Part shown: piece by piece, positions 26,042 to 34,357 of the stretch
Position numbering within the stretch: position 1 is the stretch's first letter
How the letters are laid out: each line of letters opens with the position of its first letter
Source: Bacillota bacterium
Lineage (GTDB): Bacteria > Bacillota > Bacilli > Bacillales_A > Planococcaceae
Reading direction: 5' to 3'
NCBI GenBank assembly: GCA_023405135.1
Contig: JAEXYZ010000003.1
Coordinates: 1-35,481, forward strand
Length of the DNA stretch: 35,481 nucleotides
Made by a program: the position numbers and the translations under genes
The notes under the pieces: model-generated
Seen by the model: the letters and a program-made list of their open reading frames with translations, nothing else
Databases searched by the model: none
Told to the model about the DNA's origin: nothing

Positions 26042-26226
26042 TGAAAGAATATTATTACAATAATTTGTCAAAAAATACTATTAATTAATGGTATGGATTG
26101 GTTGGAACTTTTTAGCTAAATAAAGCGTTTTTTATTAATAATCTCTATTTTACATTGTTTTTATAATAAAAATAATTGTTAAATTAAAACAATATAAAAA
26201 CATTTTTTGCTCTTAATGCTAAATAA
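26042..26226. other. AT-rich divergent region between metG and abrB
   Basis: About 185 bp of very AT-rich DNA between the two divergent promoters. AbrB binds AT-rich DNA above its own promoter in B. subtilis, so this is a plausible autoregulatory region. No gene is seen. Confidence 0.45.
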
Positions 26227-26255
26227 TTGACGTTTATGGCATTACTTGGTATGAT
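26227..26255 (+). promoter_or_regulatory. Sigma-A promoter of abrB
   Basis: Plus strand TTGACG and TATGAT are separated by 17 bases. The start near 26262 gives a leader of about 70 bases that carries the Spo0A boxes. Confidence 0.75.
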
Positions 26256-26276
26256 TCTATTCAGACAAGGTAACGA

Positions 26277-26293
26277 TGTCGAATTTTGACGAA
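26277..26293 (+). promoter_or_regulatory. Tandem Spo0A boxes in the abrB leader
   Basis: TGTCGAA at 26277 and TGACGAA at 26287 are both perfect TGnCGAA boxes and lie exactly 10 bp apart, one helical turn. They fall about 16-32 bp below the predicted start. In B. subtilis Spo0A-P represses abrB through a tandem pair just below the start site. Confidence 0.88.
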
Positions 26294-26331
26294 TCATTTA
26301 TATTATACAATTAACAGGAGGAAATATTGTC

Positions 26332-26610
26332 ATGAAATCAACAGGTATCGTTCGTAAAGTCGATGAATTAGGTCGTGTGGTAATTCCTATTGAACTTCGT
26401 CGTACACTAGGCATTGCAGAAAAAGATGCATTAGAAATTTACGTTGATGACGATAAGATCATTCTAAAAAAATACATGCCTAACATGACTTGTGCTGTAA
26501 CTGGAGAAGTTTCAGATGAAAATTTCCGCCTTGCTGGAGGTAAATTAATTTTAAGTCCAGAAGGTGCTGAAATTTTAATGAAAGAAATTCAACAACAGAT
26601 TAAAAAATAA
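26332..26610 (+). CDS. abrB: Transition-state regulator AbrB
   Basis: AbrB represses post-exponential genes (biofilm, antibiotics, spoVG) during growth and is itself repressed by phosphorylated Spo0A. The 92 residues have the swapped-hairpin DNA-binding domain (STGIVRKVDELGRVVIPIE, LRRTLGIAEKDALEIYVD) at 1-50 and the AbrB multimerisation tail, including CAVTGEVS. AGGAGG lies at 26316-26321, before the ATG. It is the only complete plus-strand gene here, divergent from metG and convergent with rsmI. Confidence 0.98.
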   Translation: MKSTGIVRKVDELGRVVIPIELRRTLGIAEKDALEIYVDDDKIILKKYMPNMTCAVTGEVSDENFRLAGGKLILSPEGAEILMKEIQQQIKK

Positions 26611-26613
26611 AGC

Positions 26614-26664
26614 CAAAAAAGCGAATGCTACTTAAAGAACCTTTAAATAGCATTCGCTTTTTTA
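26614..26664. terminator. Bidirectional terminator between abrB and rsmI
   Basis: AAAAAAGCGAATGCTA pairs with TAGCATTCGCTTTTTT. A and T runs on both sides let it serve both convergent genes. Confidence 0.93.
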
Positions 26665-26681
26665 CCTTTTAGATACTAAGT

Positions 26682-27554
26682 TTACTTATGATACTGTTGA
26701 TATACATCTCGCTTTGCTAAGCCTCTAATTTTTGCAACTTCCTTAATGGCATCTTTCGAATTTAACTCTTTTTCATTAATTAAATGGTCAATATGTTCCA
26801 CAACAGAAAGACTTGACCAATAAGCATCTTCTATTTCATCTGCCTGTCCATTTGGATTTCCTTCGATAATGATACAAAATTCTCCGCGCACTTCCATTTC
26901 ATCTGTCCAAACTAGCGCTTCGCTAATAGTTCCACGCAAAAATTCTTCAAACTTTTTCGTAAGTTCACGTGCTAACACGATTTTGCGATTTCCTAACACC
27001 GAATCAAGATCCTTTAAAGTATCTTTTAATCGATGCGGTGCTTCATAAAAGATAATCGTTTCTTCACGCCTTGCAATTGCTTCAAGCTGTTTTCTCCGCT
27101 CTTTTTTATTGCGGTTTAAAAATCCGAAAAAATAAAATGGTTGAGGCGTTAAACCTGATGCGATTAAAGCGGTCAAGGCCGCATTGGCTCCTGGAATTGG
27201 TACAACAGCGAAATCTTCTTCAATTGCCTTTACGACAATATCTGCCCCCGGATCAGATATACATGGAAGGCCTGCATCACTTACTAAAGCAACTGATTTC
27301 CCCTCACGTAGTAATGTTAAAATCTTTTCTCCACCTTGCTCCAAATTATGTTCGTGGTAGCTAACAAGTGGCGTTTGTATATCAAAATAATTACAAAGTT
27401 TTTTTGTATTTCTTGTATCTTCTGCCGCTATCATATCTACTTCTTTTAAAATTCGTAATGCACGTGCTGTAATATCCTCTAGATTTCCAATAGGTGTTGC
27501 AACTAAATAAAGGCAACTGCCTTGTTCGTGCTGACCACTTTTTTGTGATTTCAT
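26682..27554 (-). CDS. rsmI: 16S rRNA (cytidine-1402-2'-O)-methyltransferase
   Basis: RsmI 2'-O-methylates C1402 in the decoding centre. The 290 residues are typical of this SAM-dependent tetrapyrrole-methylase-fold enzyme: LYLVATPIGNLEDITARAL, AAEDTRNTKKL, SDAGLPCISDPG, and PGANAALTALIASGL. I choose the ATG at 27554, which overlaps the yazA stop by one base. A TTG directly before it at 27557 is possible. GGGAGAG lies upstream. Third gene of a trmN6-yazA-rsmI operon. Confidence 0.96.
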   Translation of the reverse strand: MKSQKSGQHEQGSCLYLVATPIGNLEDITARALRILKEVDMIAAEDTRNTKKLCNYFDIQTPLVSYHEHNLEQGGEKILTLLREGKSVALVSDAGLPCISDPGADIVVKAIEEDFAVVPIPGANAALTALIASGLTPQPFYFFGFLNRNKKERRKQLEAIARREETIIFYEAPHRLKDTLKDLDSVLGNRKIVLARELTKKFEEFLRGTISEALVWTDEMEVRGEFCIIIEGNPNGQADEIEDAYWSSLSVVEHIDHLINEKELNSKDAIKEVAKIRGLAKRDVYQQYHK

Positions 27555-27814
27555 CAAACGTCTCTCCCGATATATTTCAATTTTTCACTACGCTTTAATT
27601 GTTTAAATGCATATTCTGCCCGCATTGCTTCTTGTTTAGTTTCGAATGTCTCAAAATAAACACATTTAACGGGGCGATGTGCCTTTGTATATTTTGCACC
27701 TTTACCAGCATTATGGGTTGCTACTCTTTTTTGTAAATCGTTCGTATAGCCAGCATATAGCGATTGATCAGCACACTCTAGAACATAAAATGTATGATTA
27801 TTTTTGATCTCCAT
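27554..27814 (-). CDS. yazA: GIY-YIG endonuclease-domain protein YazA
   Basis: This small UPF0213-type protein has a single GIY-YIG domain and unknown cellular role. From the ATG at 27814 it has 86 residues. Motifs are HTFYVLECADQSLYAGYT, the GIY-YIG equivalent, then RVATHNAGKGAKYT with the conserved arginine, and the later glutamate in EAMRAEYAFKQLK. A GTG four codons upstream (27826) could also start it. Either start overlaps the end of trmN6 (27798), so translation is coupled. Confidence 0.92.
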   Translation of the reverse strand: MEIKNNHTFYVLECADQSLYAGYTNDLQKRVATHNAGKGAKYTKAHRPVKCVYFETFETKQEAMRAEYAFKQLKRSEKLKYIGRDV

Positions 27815-28547
27815 ATAGTATTTCACTCACTTCAGCCGTATACTGATTATTTTCGTCGTATACATATAATGGCGGTAATATTTTTAAATCTGGTTTGCCA
27901 TCTTTTATTCCTTCTATTAAAAGCGTGTTTGCTTCTTTCCCGAATTTCGGATACACAAAACGAATTCTTTTTGGTTCAAGACGATGCTCTCGCATTGCTG
28001 TCACAATGTCAAGCAGTCTTCCAGGACGATGAACAAATGCGGCCTTTCCACCCTGCTTTAAAAGTCTGCTTGCAGATTCTATTGCTTCATTTAATGTTAG
28101 CAAAAGTTCATGTCGTGCAATGGCATAATGCTCACTTAAATTTTTATCGCTCATCTCATGTGCTAAAAAATAAGGAGGGTTACACGTAACGACATCATAT
28201 TTTTCAATCCCTAATTGAGGAGGGATTTCCTTTACATCACCATGAATCATTGTAATTTGTTGCTCTAATTTATTATATTTTACGCTACGAACTGCCATAT
28301 CATAAAGTCGTTCTTGTAATTCAACACCTATAATTTCTGCCTTTGTCCTCGCACTTAAAAACAAAGGAATCACACCGTTTCCAGAACATAAATCTACAAT
28401 TTTCCCTTTATTTATTGGAACATTAACGAATTTTGACAACAGTACCGCATCCAGTGAAAATGAAAAGACTGAAGGACTTTGAATGATTCTTAATTCCTCA
28501 GCTAGTAAATAATCTAGTCGTTCATCATCTTTTAACCATTGTTCCAT
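27798..28547 (-). CDS. trmN6: tRNA1(Val) (adenine-37-N6)-methyltransferase-like protein
   Basis: This is a SAM-dependent N6-adenine methyltransferase (YabB in B. subtilis). I choose the ATG at 28547 (MEQWLKDDERLDYLL), with GGAGGT close upstream. The 249 residues match YabB, and a longer reading to 28715 would cross the yabA terminator. Motifs are IVDLCSGNGVIPLFLSA, the SAM site, and VVTCNPPYF, the NPPY catalytic box. First gene of the trmN6-yazA-rsmI group. Confidence 0.95.
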   Translation of the reverse strand: MEQWLKDDERLDYLLAEELRIIQSPSVFSFSLDAVLLSKFVNVPINKGKIVDLCSGNGVIPLFLSARTKAEIIGVELQERLYDMAVRSVKYNKLEQQITMIHGDVKEIPPQLGIEKYDVVTCNPPYFLAHEMSDKNLSEHYAIARHELLLTLNEAIESASRLLKQGGKAAFVHRPGRLLDIVTAMREHRLEPKRIRFVYPKFGKEANTLLIEGIKDGKPDLKILPPLYVYDENNQYTAEVSEILYGDQK

Positions 28548-28693
28548 AAGTAACCTCCATTTAAAATAGCGTAAGCTCCTTTTTATCTGTACTTCGGCGA
28601 GAAAGCTCTGTTTCCTGCTACTATTCATCGATAGCCTTCTTTGCGCTTTAGTACAATAATTAGGTAGCCATACGTAAACATTAATTAAATCAA

Positions 28694-28730
28694 AAGAAAA
28701 GACTGAAAACCACATATTGTGGTATCAGCC
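28694..28730 (-). terminator. Intrinsic terminator of yabA
   Basis: On the minus strand GGCTGATACCACA pairs with TGTGGTTTTCAGTC, with a small bulge, then TTTTCTTTTG. It starts 6 bp past the yabA stop. Confidence 0.75.
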
Positions 28731-28736
28731 TCTTCA

Positions 28737-29099
28737 TTACCCATTTTGTTTATTTAAAAACGATAGACAGAACAAGCAATCTTCACCTTTACGAGAGCCA
28801 CCAAAATGAACATGACAGACATGGAATCCTTCCTGGTAAAGCCTTGCTAAATTGTCGTACCCTTCCCCAATATCTAACAAGCTAACTTTTTCCTTATTAC
28901 TAGTAGCATTGGAGGTAGTATTATCATTAGATAAAAGCTCTTCTAGACGTCTACGTAGGTGAAGGTTTTCCGTTCGAATTGCCTGATGTTCTTCCACCAT
29001 ATGAGCAACATATTTTTTTATATCATTGTATTGTTGCTGTAGCGATTCGAGCTGTAATTCGAATTCCATAACAATATCTAAGAAATTACGGTCCTTCAC
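28737..29099 (-). CDS. yabA: Replication initiation control protein YabA
   Basis: YabA binds DnaA and the sliding clamp DnaN and prevents over-initiation. The 120 residues have an N-terminal leucine-rich coiled coil (about 5-60, FELQLESLQQQYNDIKK) that forms the tetramer, a variable linker, and a C-terminal zinc-binding part with HVCHVHFG and EDCLFCL. The start is a GTG at 29099 behind GGGGTGGG. It follows ricT by 25 bp. Confidence 0.96.
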   Translation of the reverse strand: MKDRNFLDIVMEFELQLESLQQQYNDIKKYVAHMVEEHQAIRTENLHLRRRLEELLSNDNTTSNATSNKEKVSLLDIGEGYDNLARLYQEGFHVCHVHFGGSRKGEDCLFCLSFLNKQNG

Positions 29100-29124
29100 G
29101 AAAAGCCCACCCCATTAGTTTTAT

Positions 29125-29940
29125 CTATATCAAATTTTTCTCGTATTCAATAATTTCATCTAAAGAATATTCAACAGTTCGTTCCTGTTCTTCTAAAAAT
29201 ACTTGAATTAATCTTTCCAATACATTAATTCCAACCACTTTTCCTATACCATCTGGTGTCATAGTTGTGTCACCAATGTCCGGCATTCCTTCTTTTGCAG
29301 TTTCATAGTCATCATTTTCATATTTCAGACAGCACATTAGACGACCACAAAGTCCGGAAATTTTTGTTGGATTTAATGATAGATTTTGATCTTTTGCCAT
29401 TTTAATTGAGACTGGATCAAAATCACCTAAAAATGTTGAACAACATAACATCCTACCACATGGCCCAATTCCACCGAGAAGTTTTGCTTCATCCCGTACG
29501 CCAATTTGACGTAATTCAATTCGTGTGCGGAAAATAGAAGCTAAGTCTTTTACAAGTTCTCGGAAATCGACCCTTCCTTCAGCAGTAAAATAGAAAATTA
29601 TTTTATTTCGATCAAATGTATATTCAACATCTACAAGCTTCATCTCTAAATTATGTTCACTAATTTTTGCATTAGCCAGTTCAAAAGCCCGTTGTGATTC
29701 TTGCAAATTTTCTTCTACTTGGATACGATCTCGTTCATCAGCAGGGCGTAATACTTGCTTCAAAGGTAAAACAACATCATTTTCGCCTACTTGCTTCATC
29801 GGAACGACTATCTTTCCATATTCGACACCTCTAGCTGTTTCTACTATAACATATTGGCCTGTTTCAAGTAGAAATTCGCCAGGGTCGAAATAATATATTT
29901 TACCCGCTTTTTTAAAACGGACTCCGACTACATTATACAA
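29125..29940 (-). CDS. ricT: RicT (YaaT), PSP1-domain subunit of the Ric/Y complex
   Basis: In B. subtilis RicT works with RicA (YmcA) and RicF (YlbF). The complex aids RNase Y-dependent mRNA processing and Spo0A phosphorylation. The 271 residues have the PSP1 domain and the cysteine-rich cluster GPCGRMLCCS ... GLCGRLMCCLK, which holds iron-sulfur clusters in the complex. The start is a TTG at 29940, with GGAGGGG 7 bases upstream inside holB. The frames overlap by 8 bp, which implies coupled translation. Confidence 0.96.
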   Translation of the reverse strand: MYNVVGVRFKKAGKIYYFDPGEFLLETGQYVIVETARGVEYGKIVVPMKQVGENDVVLPLKQVLRPADERDRIQVEENLQESQRAFELANAKISEHNLEMKLVDVEYTFDRNKIIFYFTAEGRVDFRELVKDLASIFRTRIELRQIGVRDEAKLLGGIGPCGRMLCCSTFLGDFDPVSIKMAKDQNLSLNPTKISGLCGRLMCCLKYENDDYETAKEGMPDIGDTTMTPDGIGKVVGINVLERLIQVFLEEQERTVEYSLDEIIEYEKNLI

Positions 29941-30937
29941 ATGTATACCCCTCCTGCAGATTCAGCATTAGCTGTTCCATCATAAGCGTACGATTCATGT
30001 TGCGCCCTAAATTTTGTCTTGCCTGTAATATAGCTTGCATTTGAATGGACAAACGATCGTAAGTCGTATGCAATGCTTGCTCCTTCCAACTTTGTAACAT
30101 GTCAGGATATGTACAATTGCTGTTCGGATTAGCCTTTATAGCTACAATATCACGATAAGCAAAAAGTAGTAAATCTAAAGCTCTTTCTAATTCTTCCTTT
30201 TCCTTAAAAGAAGGTAACCAGTCTTCGTACACTACTAATAATGCTTCGTGTACATTTTTTTTGACTGTCTCTACTAATTTTAACACTGTTTTTCTTGCAT
30301 GTGCAAACTGCTCATCATTTGCAAGCACTATAGCTGTTTCTAAATTATTTGTTAACATACTAACCGTCGAGGCCATTGAAAATGTTATACCCCGCTCTTG
30401 TAATTGCTTTAATAAAATTTCACGCGGAATACTCGCGAATTTAATATGTTGGCAACGAGACTGGATAGTAGGTAAGATTGATTGATAACTTTCAGTAAGT
30501 AAGATTGCTGTTACTTCTCCATCTGGATCTTCTAAAAATTTTAGTAATGTATTTGCGGAAGATGTATTTAAACGATCTGCATGATGAAGAACGTATATTT
30601 TTCGACCTTCCTCGATGCTTGTTCTTGTCATTCCCGAAATAAGGTCTCGAATTTGGTCGATTTTTATAAATTGTCCGTCAGGCTCTAGCTGTTTCACATT
30701 GGGATGATTCCCAGTATCAATGCGTTTACAGTTTCGACATGTTTCACATGGAACATTTTTCGACGGGTTCAGACATAAAAGGAGTTTAATGAAGAAGTTT
30801 GCGATTTGCTTTTTTCCTGTTCCTTTTTCTCCGTCAAAAATATAAGCATGAGCGGTTCTATTTTTTTCAAAAATCGTTTGAAGCTGTTTCATCACTACAG
30901 GCTGAAGCACCTTAAGTTCTTCCACATTTTCTTCCAT
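29933..30937 (-). CDS. holB: DNA polymerase III subunit delta'
   Basis: Delta' is part of the clamp loader. The 334 residues are close to the B. subtilis length. The N-terminal AAA+ domain has the degenerate P-loop GEKGTGKKQI, a zinc knuckle (CETCRNC), SANTLLKFLEDP, and SRC in QSRCQHI. The C-terminal helical domain mediates pentamer assembly. The ribosome site AAGGTGAAG precedes the ATG at 30937. A strong terminator lies just upstream (30985-31022), so it needs readthrough or its own promoter. Confidence 0.96.
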   Translation of the reverse strand: MEENVEELKVLQPVVMKQLQTIFEKNRTAHAYIFDGEKGTGKKQIANFFIKLLLCLNPSKNVPCETCRNCKRIDTGNHPNVKQLEPDGQFIKIDQIRDLISGMTRTSIEEGRKIYVLHHADRLNTSSANTLLKFLEDPDGEVTAILLTESYQSILPTIQSRCQHIKFASIPREILLKQLQERGITFSMASTVSMLTNNLETAIVLANDEQFAHARKTVLKLVETVKKNVHEALLVVYEDWLPSFKEKEELERALDLLLFAYRDIVAIKANPNSNCTYPDMLQSWKEQALHTTYDRLSIQMQAILQARQNLGRNMNRTLMMEQLMLNLQEGYTFV

Positions 30938-30984
30938 GAATCTTCACCTTTTCTAGAATGGGTTTTATTATTAATATTCCTTAG

Positions 30985-31022
30985 AAAAAATCCCGTGTCC
31001 AATACACGAAGAAGACACGGGG
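30985..31022 (-). terminator. Intrinsic terminator between yaaR and holB
   Basis: On the minus strand CCCGTGTC pairs with GACACGGG around a 14-base loop, then ATTTTTT. It starts right after the yaaR stop and lies 48 bp before holB. Confidence 0.92.
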
Positions 31023-31023
31023 T

Positions 31024-31464
31024 TCACATATATAAATTAATTAACAATCCTTTTATTTCGCCTATTTTGTCGAGCAAATCGATTGTATCTTTTTCTTCAT
31101 TTAAAATGTCTTGCGCGAGTTCAACTAAATGTTCATCAACTGTTTTGACAATTTTTAAGCGGCGACCTTCACCGAAACGATTCCATGTATGAGATTGTTT
31201 CATATCAAGACCGTATTCAACCGCCTCTTGCAAAAAACGTTTGATAAGCATTTTAAAGCGAGTTAGTTCACGTAGATTACGTGATTTTGCAACACGATCA
31301 CCAGCTGCTGAAATATCACCAAGCAGTCTAGTCAATTGTTCATTCTGTAGCTTTGAACCTTGTTTAACAAGAATTTCACCAAAGCGGTTACCTTGTTGGT
31401 TCACGTGTTTTAACTCGTTATGGTTCGTTTTTAAGCCTACACGTAAATCCTGATTTATCTTCAA
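31024..31464 (-). CDS. yaaR: YaaR family protein (DUF327)
   Basis: Conserved Firmicute protein of unknown function. It is 146 residues, starting at a TTG at 31464 behind GGAGGAGAACGG. It is mostly alpha-helical. Conserved stretches are GDRVAKSRNLRELTRFKMLIK, read in part, then FLQEAVEYGLDM and HTWNRFGEGRRLKIVKTVD. It lies between darA and holB, as in Bacillus. No catalytic motif is seen. Confidence 0.9.
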   Translation of the reverse strand: MKINQDLRVGLKTNHNELKHVNQQGNRFGEILVKQGSKLQNEQLTRLLGDISAAGDRVAKSRNLRELTRFKMLIKRFLQEAVEYGLDMKQSHTWNRFGEGRRLKIVKTVDEHLVELAQDILNEEKDTIDLLDKIGEIKGLLINLYM

Positions 31465-31625
31465 TTACCGTTCTCCTCCACTCTAATCAAATACACCCTT
31501 TGTTGCTGTTTATAACTAGATGTCACTTGCACGACTAGATTTTGAATCGAGCTTATCAGTTCTATGGTATCTGTTAGGGTGAACCTTACTTCGCTACTTA
31601 AGAATTACCTTAGGGAGTAATAAGG

Positions 31626-31955
31626 TTAGAAATGGTGGAACTGTTCAATTGGTAATACAAAAACTGTAGCTCCCCCAACTTCAACTTCAATAGGGTATGG
31701 AATGTAAGAATCTGCGTTCCCACCTAATGGTGATACAGGCGATACTAATTGTTCACGTGAACGGCAATTATCTCGAATGATATCAAGTAATTGAGGAATT
31801 GAGGAATCCTCAGTACCTACAATAAAAGTAGTATTTCCTGAGCGAAGGAAGCCACCAGTACTTGCTAACTTTGTTGCCCGAAAATTATGTTTCGTTAACG
31901 CACTAGACAAACGATTACTATCCTGGTCCTGAACGACTGCAACAACTAATTTCAT
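31626..31955 (-). CDS. darA: Cyclic di-AMP receptor DarA (PII-like)
   Basis: DarA (YaaQ, PstA) is a trimeric PII-like protein that binds c-di-AMP. I choose the ATG at 31955 (MKLVVAVVQDQD), giving 109 residues as in B. subtilis, with GGGAGTGG upstream. The conserved ligand region shows LASTGGFLRSGNTTFIVG and the C-terminal YIPYPIEVEVGGATVFVLP. Between tmk and this gene lie a promoter candidate (32118-32146) and a 28-bp perfect palindrome (32073-32100), which suggest its own regulated transcription. Confidence 0.96.
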   Translation of the reverse strand: MKLVVAVVQDQDSNRLSSALTKHNFRATKLASTGGFLRSGNTTFIVGTEDSSIPQLLDIIRDNCRSREQLVSPVSPLGGNADSYIPYPIEVEVGGATVFVLPIEQFHHF

Positions 31956-32072
31956 CCGCATCCACTCCCATATTATTAAATTCACCTCATCATTTATGTC
32001 GAAAAAATTTCAGAACATGAGTTTTACACAAGTTAACTGTATATCAAAATTCTAAGATTTTCATTGGAGGTA

Positions 32073-32100
32073 ATTATATTGTGTTATAACACAATATAAT
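32073..32100. promoter_or_regulatory. Perfect 28-bp palindrome, possible operator of darA
   Basis: The half-site ATTATATTGTGTTA is followed directly by its exact reverse complement. The core TTGTGTTATAACACAA has no spacer. There is no T-tract on the minus strand after it, so it is not a normal terminator. It lies about 10-40 bp below the predicted start of the darA promoter and about 118 bp before the DarA ATG. The regulator is unknown. Confidence 0.6.
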
Positions 32101-32117
32101 GTTGAATTGGTGTTTTT

Positions 32118-32146
32118 ATTATAGCACACATGGTAAACTACTTCAT
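32118..32146 (-). promoter_or_regulatory. Possible extended -10 promoter of darA-yaaR
   Basis: The minus strand has TGCTATAAT, a full extended -10 box. The -35, 17 bases upstream, is ATGAAG, which is poor. The start is expected near 32111, just above the palindrome. Confidence 0.5.
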
Positions 32147-32782
32147 TTAATTTTCTTTTAGTATTCTCTCTAAAATATGCCAAACTTCATCAACAACCCG
32201 GTCAATGGATTGATCTGCATTAACTACCTTAATTCGGTTAGGGTAGCGTCTAACTACTTCATGGTAGCCTTCTCTTACCTTTTCATGGAATGAGAGGCTC
32301 TCTATATCAAGTCTATTCACTTCCCTGTCATTGTGTGCATGAATACGAGCTAGTCCAATTTCAGGTTCAATATCAAATAGTATCGTCATATCCGGCAAAT
32401 GTTTTCCAATAGCAAATTCATTTATTGCTAATACTTCATCAATACCAATACCACGAGCATAACCTTGATATGCTAATGAAGAATCAATAAATCGATCACA
32501 TAATACATGTTTACCTTGTTTTAAAGCCGGCTTTACTTTTTCGAAGAAATGTTGACTTCTAGCAGCTGCATATAATAATGCTTCCGTTCTTTCATCCATT
32601 GCAGTATGTGCAGGATTTAAAATGACTTCACGAATTTTTTCTGCTATTTCAATACCGCCTGGCTCTCTTGTTGCCAAAAAATTGATTTCATTTTCTTGCA
32701 TTCGTTCTACAATCTTACTTAAAATTGTAGTTTTTCCTGCTCCTTCTGGTCCTTCAAATGTAATAAATAAATTTCTTTTCAT
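32147..32782 (-). CDS. tmk: Thymidylate kinase
   Basis: This enzyme phosphorylates dTMP to dTDP. The 211 residues are typical. Motifs are FITFEGPEGAGKTTIL (P-loop), TREPGG, and DRFIDSSLAYQGYARG. The ribosome site GGAGGAATA precedes the ATG at 32782. It follows yaaO by 19 bp, so the two probably share a transcript. Confidence 0.98.
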   Translation of the reverse strand: MKRNLFITFEGPEGAGKTTILSKIVERMQENEINFLATREPGGIEIAEKIREVILNPAHTAMDERTEALLYAAARSQHFFEKVKPALKQGKHVLCDRFIDSSLAYQGYARGIGIDEVLAINEFAIGKHLPDMTILFDIEPEIGLARIHAHNDREVNRLDIESLSFHEKVREGYHEVVRRYPNRIKVVNADQSIDRVVDEVWHILERILKEN

Positions 32783-32801
32783 TTTTATATTCCTCCGACT
32801 G

Positions 32802-34223
32802 CTACTTTATGACGCAAATGAGCTTTTCATCTAATTGATGCTGTCCTTGAAATGCTGCCCCCACTGCAAGTAGCTCCTCTAATTGACTTAATTTTGAAAC
32901 AGTAATTTTCTCACCAGGTAATAACAACGGAATACCCGGTGGATATGGAATAAGCATGCTTGCTGAAACTCTTCCAATTGTGCGCATATAAGGAAGCCAT
33001 TCTTTTTCAAGCTGTTCAATTTCATCATACGAATATTCTGAGACTGAAACAGCTGTTATTTCATATGAAGGTTTTATTTCTTCCCTCTCAGCAACTCGTT
33101 CTTTTTTTAATTTTGCAATTGCTTCTTTTATGCGAATTCTTAAATCTGCAAAAGGATAAGTTTGTCCATGTTTTAGTAATGGCAAAATAACGAGGACTTG
33201 ATATGGATCTGCAAGTTCAACATATACACCTTGTTGCTCAAGTACATTCTTTAATTGAAATCCTGTATACCCTGGTAAACGTAAAAGTACTTTTAATGGA
33301 TCATCTACTTCTATTACTTCAAATGGATGAAAAGATCGTAAAGCATCAATCCATTGATTACGTTTTTCTTTTAAATATACGCCATCACTTTCTAAATAAC
33401 TATCGATGTACTCTCTTGCATCATCAAGTGAAGCAAGTAATAAATAGGACGGACTGCTTGATTGCAGCATTCTTAAATAATGGTTTACTTTATCTATATC
33501 TACCATTTCTGACTTCACATGCATAAAGGAAGCCATTGTCATCGCAGGTAGTGTCTTATGCGCTGATTGTACTACAATGTCTGCGCCTAAGCTTATTGCA
33601 CAAGGCGGATACACTTCACTTGCAATAAAGTGTGCCCCATGAGCTTCATCTACTAGTACTGGTATACGGTGTTTATGACATAACTCAATTTGTTGCTTTA
33701 ATTCTTTTGAAGCAACTCCATAATATGTGGGGTACGTTAAAACAACTGCTTTTGCATCAGGATGAAGCTGTAATGCTTGTTGTATAGTTTTTGTAGATAC
33801 TGCCCCTGCCGTTTTTGAAACCTCGTCCCATTCTGGAGCGATAAATACTGCTTTAGCACCTACTAGCTCTAATGCGTGAAAGATTGATTTATGTGCATTT
33901 CTTTGTATAATAATTTTTTCGTTTCGTTTACAGGTTGCATAAATCATAGCTAAATTTCCTACGGTAGAACCGTTCACTAGGAAAAAGCTCCGATCTGCAC
34001 CATATGTTTTTGCTAACAAATTTTCAGCTCGTAATATCGCTTCTTCAGGATGATGAAAGTCATCTAATCCTGTTAGCTCCGTTAAATCATATGTAAGTGC
34101 TGTCTTAATTTCATTAGGTAATTTTGATAGTAATCCGTTTTTATGCCCAGGAACATGCAAGGATTGAGGGCGCTTTGAAACAAAATTTTGTAGTGCCTCA
34201 ACTAATGGTCTTCCCCGTTTCAT
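32802..34223 (-). CDS. yaaO: PLP-dependent Orn/Lys/Arg decarboxylase-family protein YaaO
   Basis: A fold-type I PLP enzyme of the basic amino-acid decarboxylase family; the substrate cannot be read from sequence. The 473 residues are close to YaaO. Visible are SLHVPGHKNG near the start, the PLP aspartate region VDEAHGAHF, and the PLP lysine in SAHKTLPAM near residue 223. The C-terminal domain contains MLIPYPPGIPLLLPGE, the hallmark of the family. GGGGTGAACG precedes the ATG at 34223. It lies upstream of tmk, as in Bacillus. Confidence 0.94.
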   Translation of the reverse strand: MKRGRPLVEALQNFVSKRPQSLHVPGHKNGLLSKLPNEIKTALTYDLTELTGLDDFHHPEEAILRAENLLAKTYGADRSFFLVNGSTVGNLAMIYATCKRNEKIIIQRNAHKSIFHALELVGAKAVFIAPEWDEVSKTAGAVSTKTIQQALQLHPDAKAVVLTYPTYYGVASKELKQQIELCHKHRIPVLVDEAHGAHFIASEVYPPCAISLGADIVVQSAHKTLPAMTMASFMHVKSEMVDIDKVNHYLRMLQSSSPSYLLLASLDDAREYIDSYLESDGVYLKEKRNQWIDALRSFHPFEVIEVDDPLKVLLRLPGYTGFQLKNVLEQQGVYVELADPYQVLVILPLLKHGQTYPFADLRIRIKEAIAKLKKERVAEREEIKPSYEITAVSVSEYSYDEIEQLEKEWLPYMRTIGRVSASMLIPYPPGIPLLLPGEKITVSKLSQLEELLAVGAAFQGQHQLDEKLICVIK

Positions 34224-34357
34224 GATCGTTCACCCCGTTCGTTACTCTCCTTTTATTATAGTCTAGTATCTGAATTACGTAACTTACTTTGATGATTAGT
34301 TTTCAAATCAAATTTAAGCAAAATTCATATCGGAACCATGTTGAGTCTTAAAATAAA

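Noticed and set aside
31540..31625. Folded region after darA (AACCTTA ... TAAGGTT)
   Set aside because: The pairing is short over a long loop and no T-tract follows; it could be chance.
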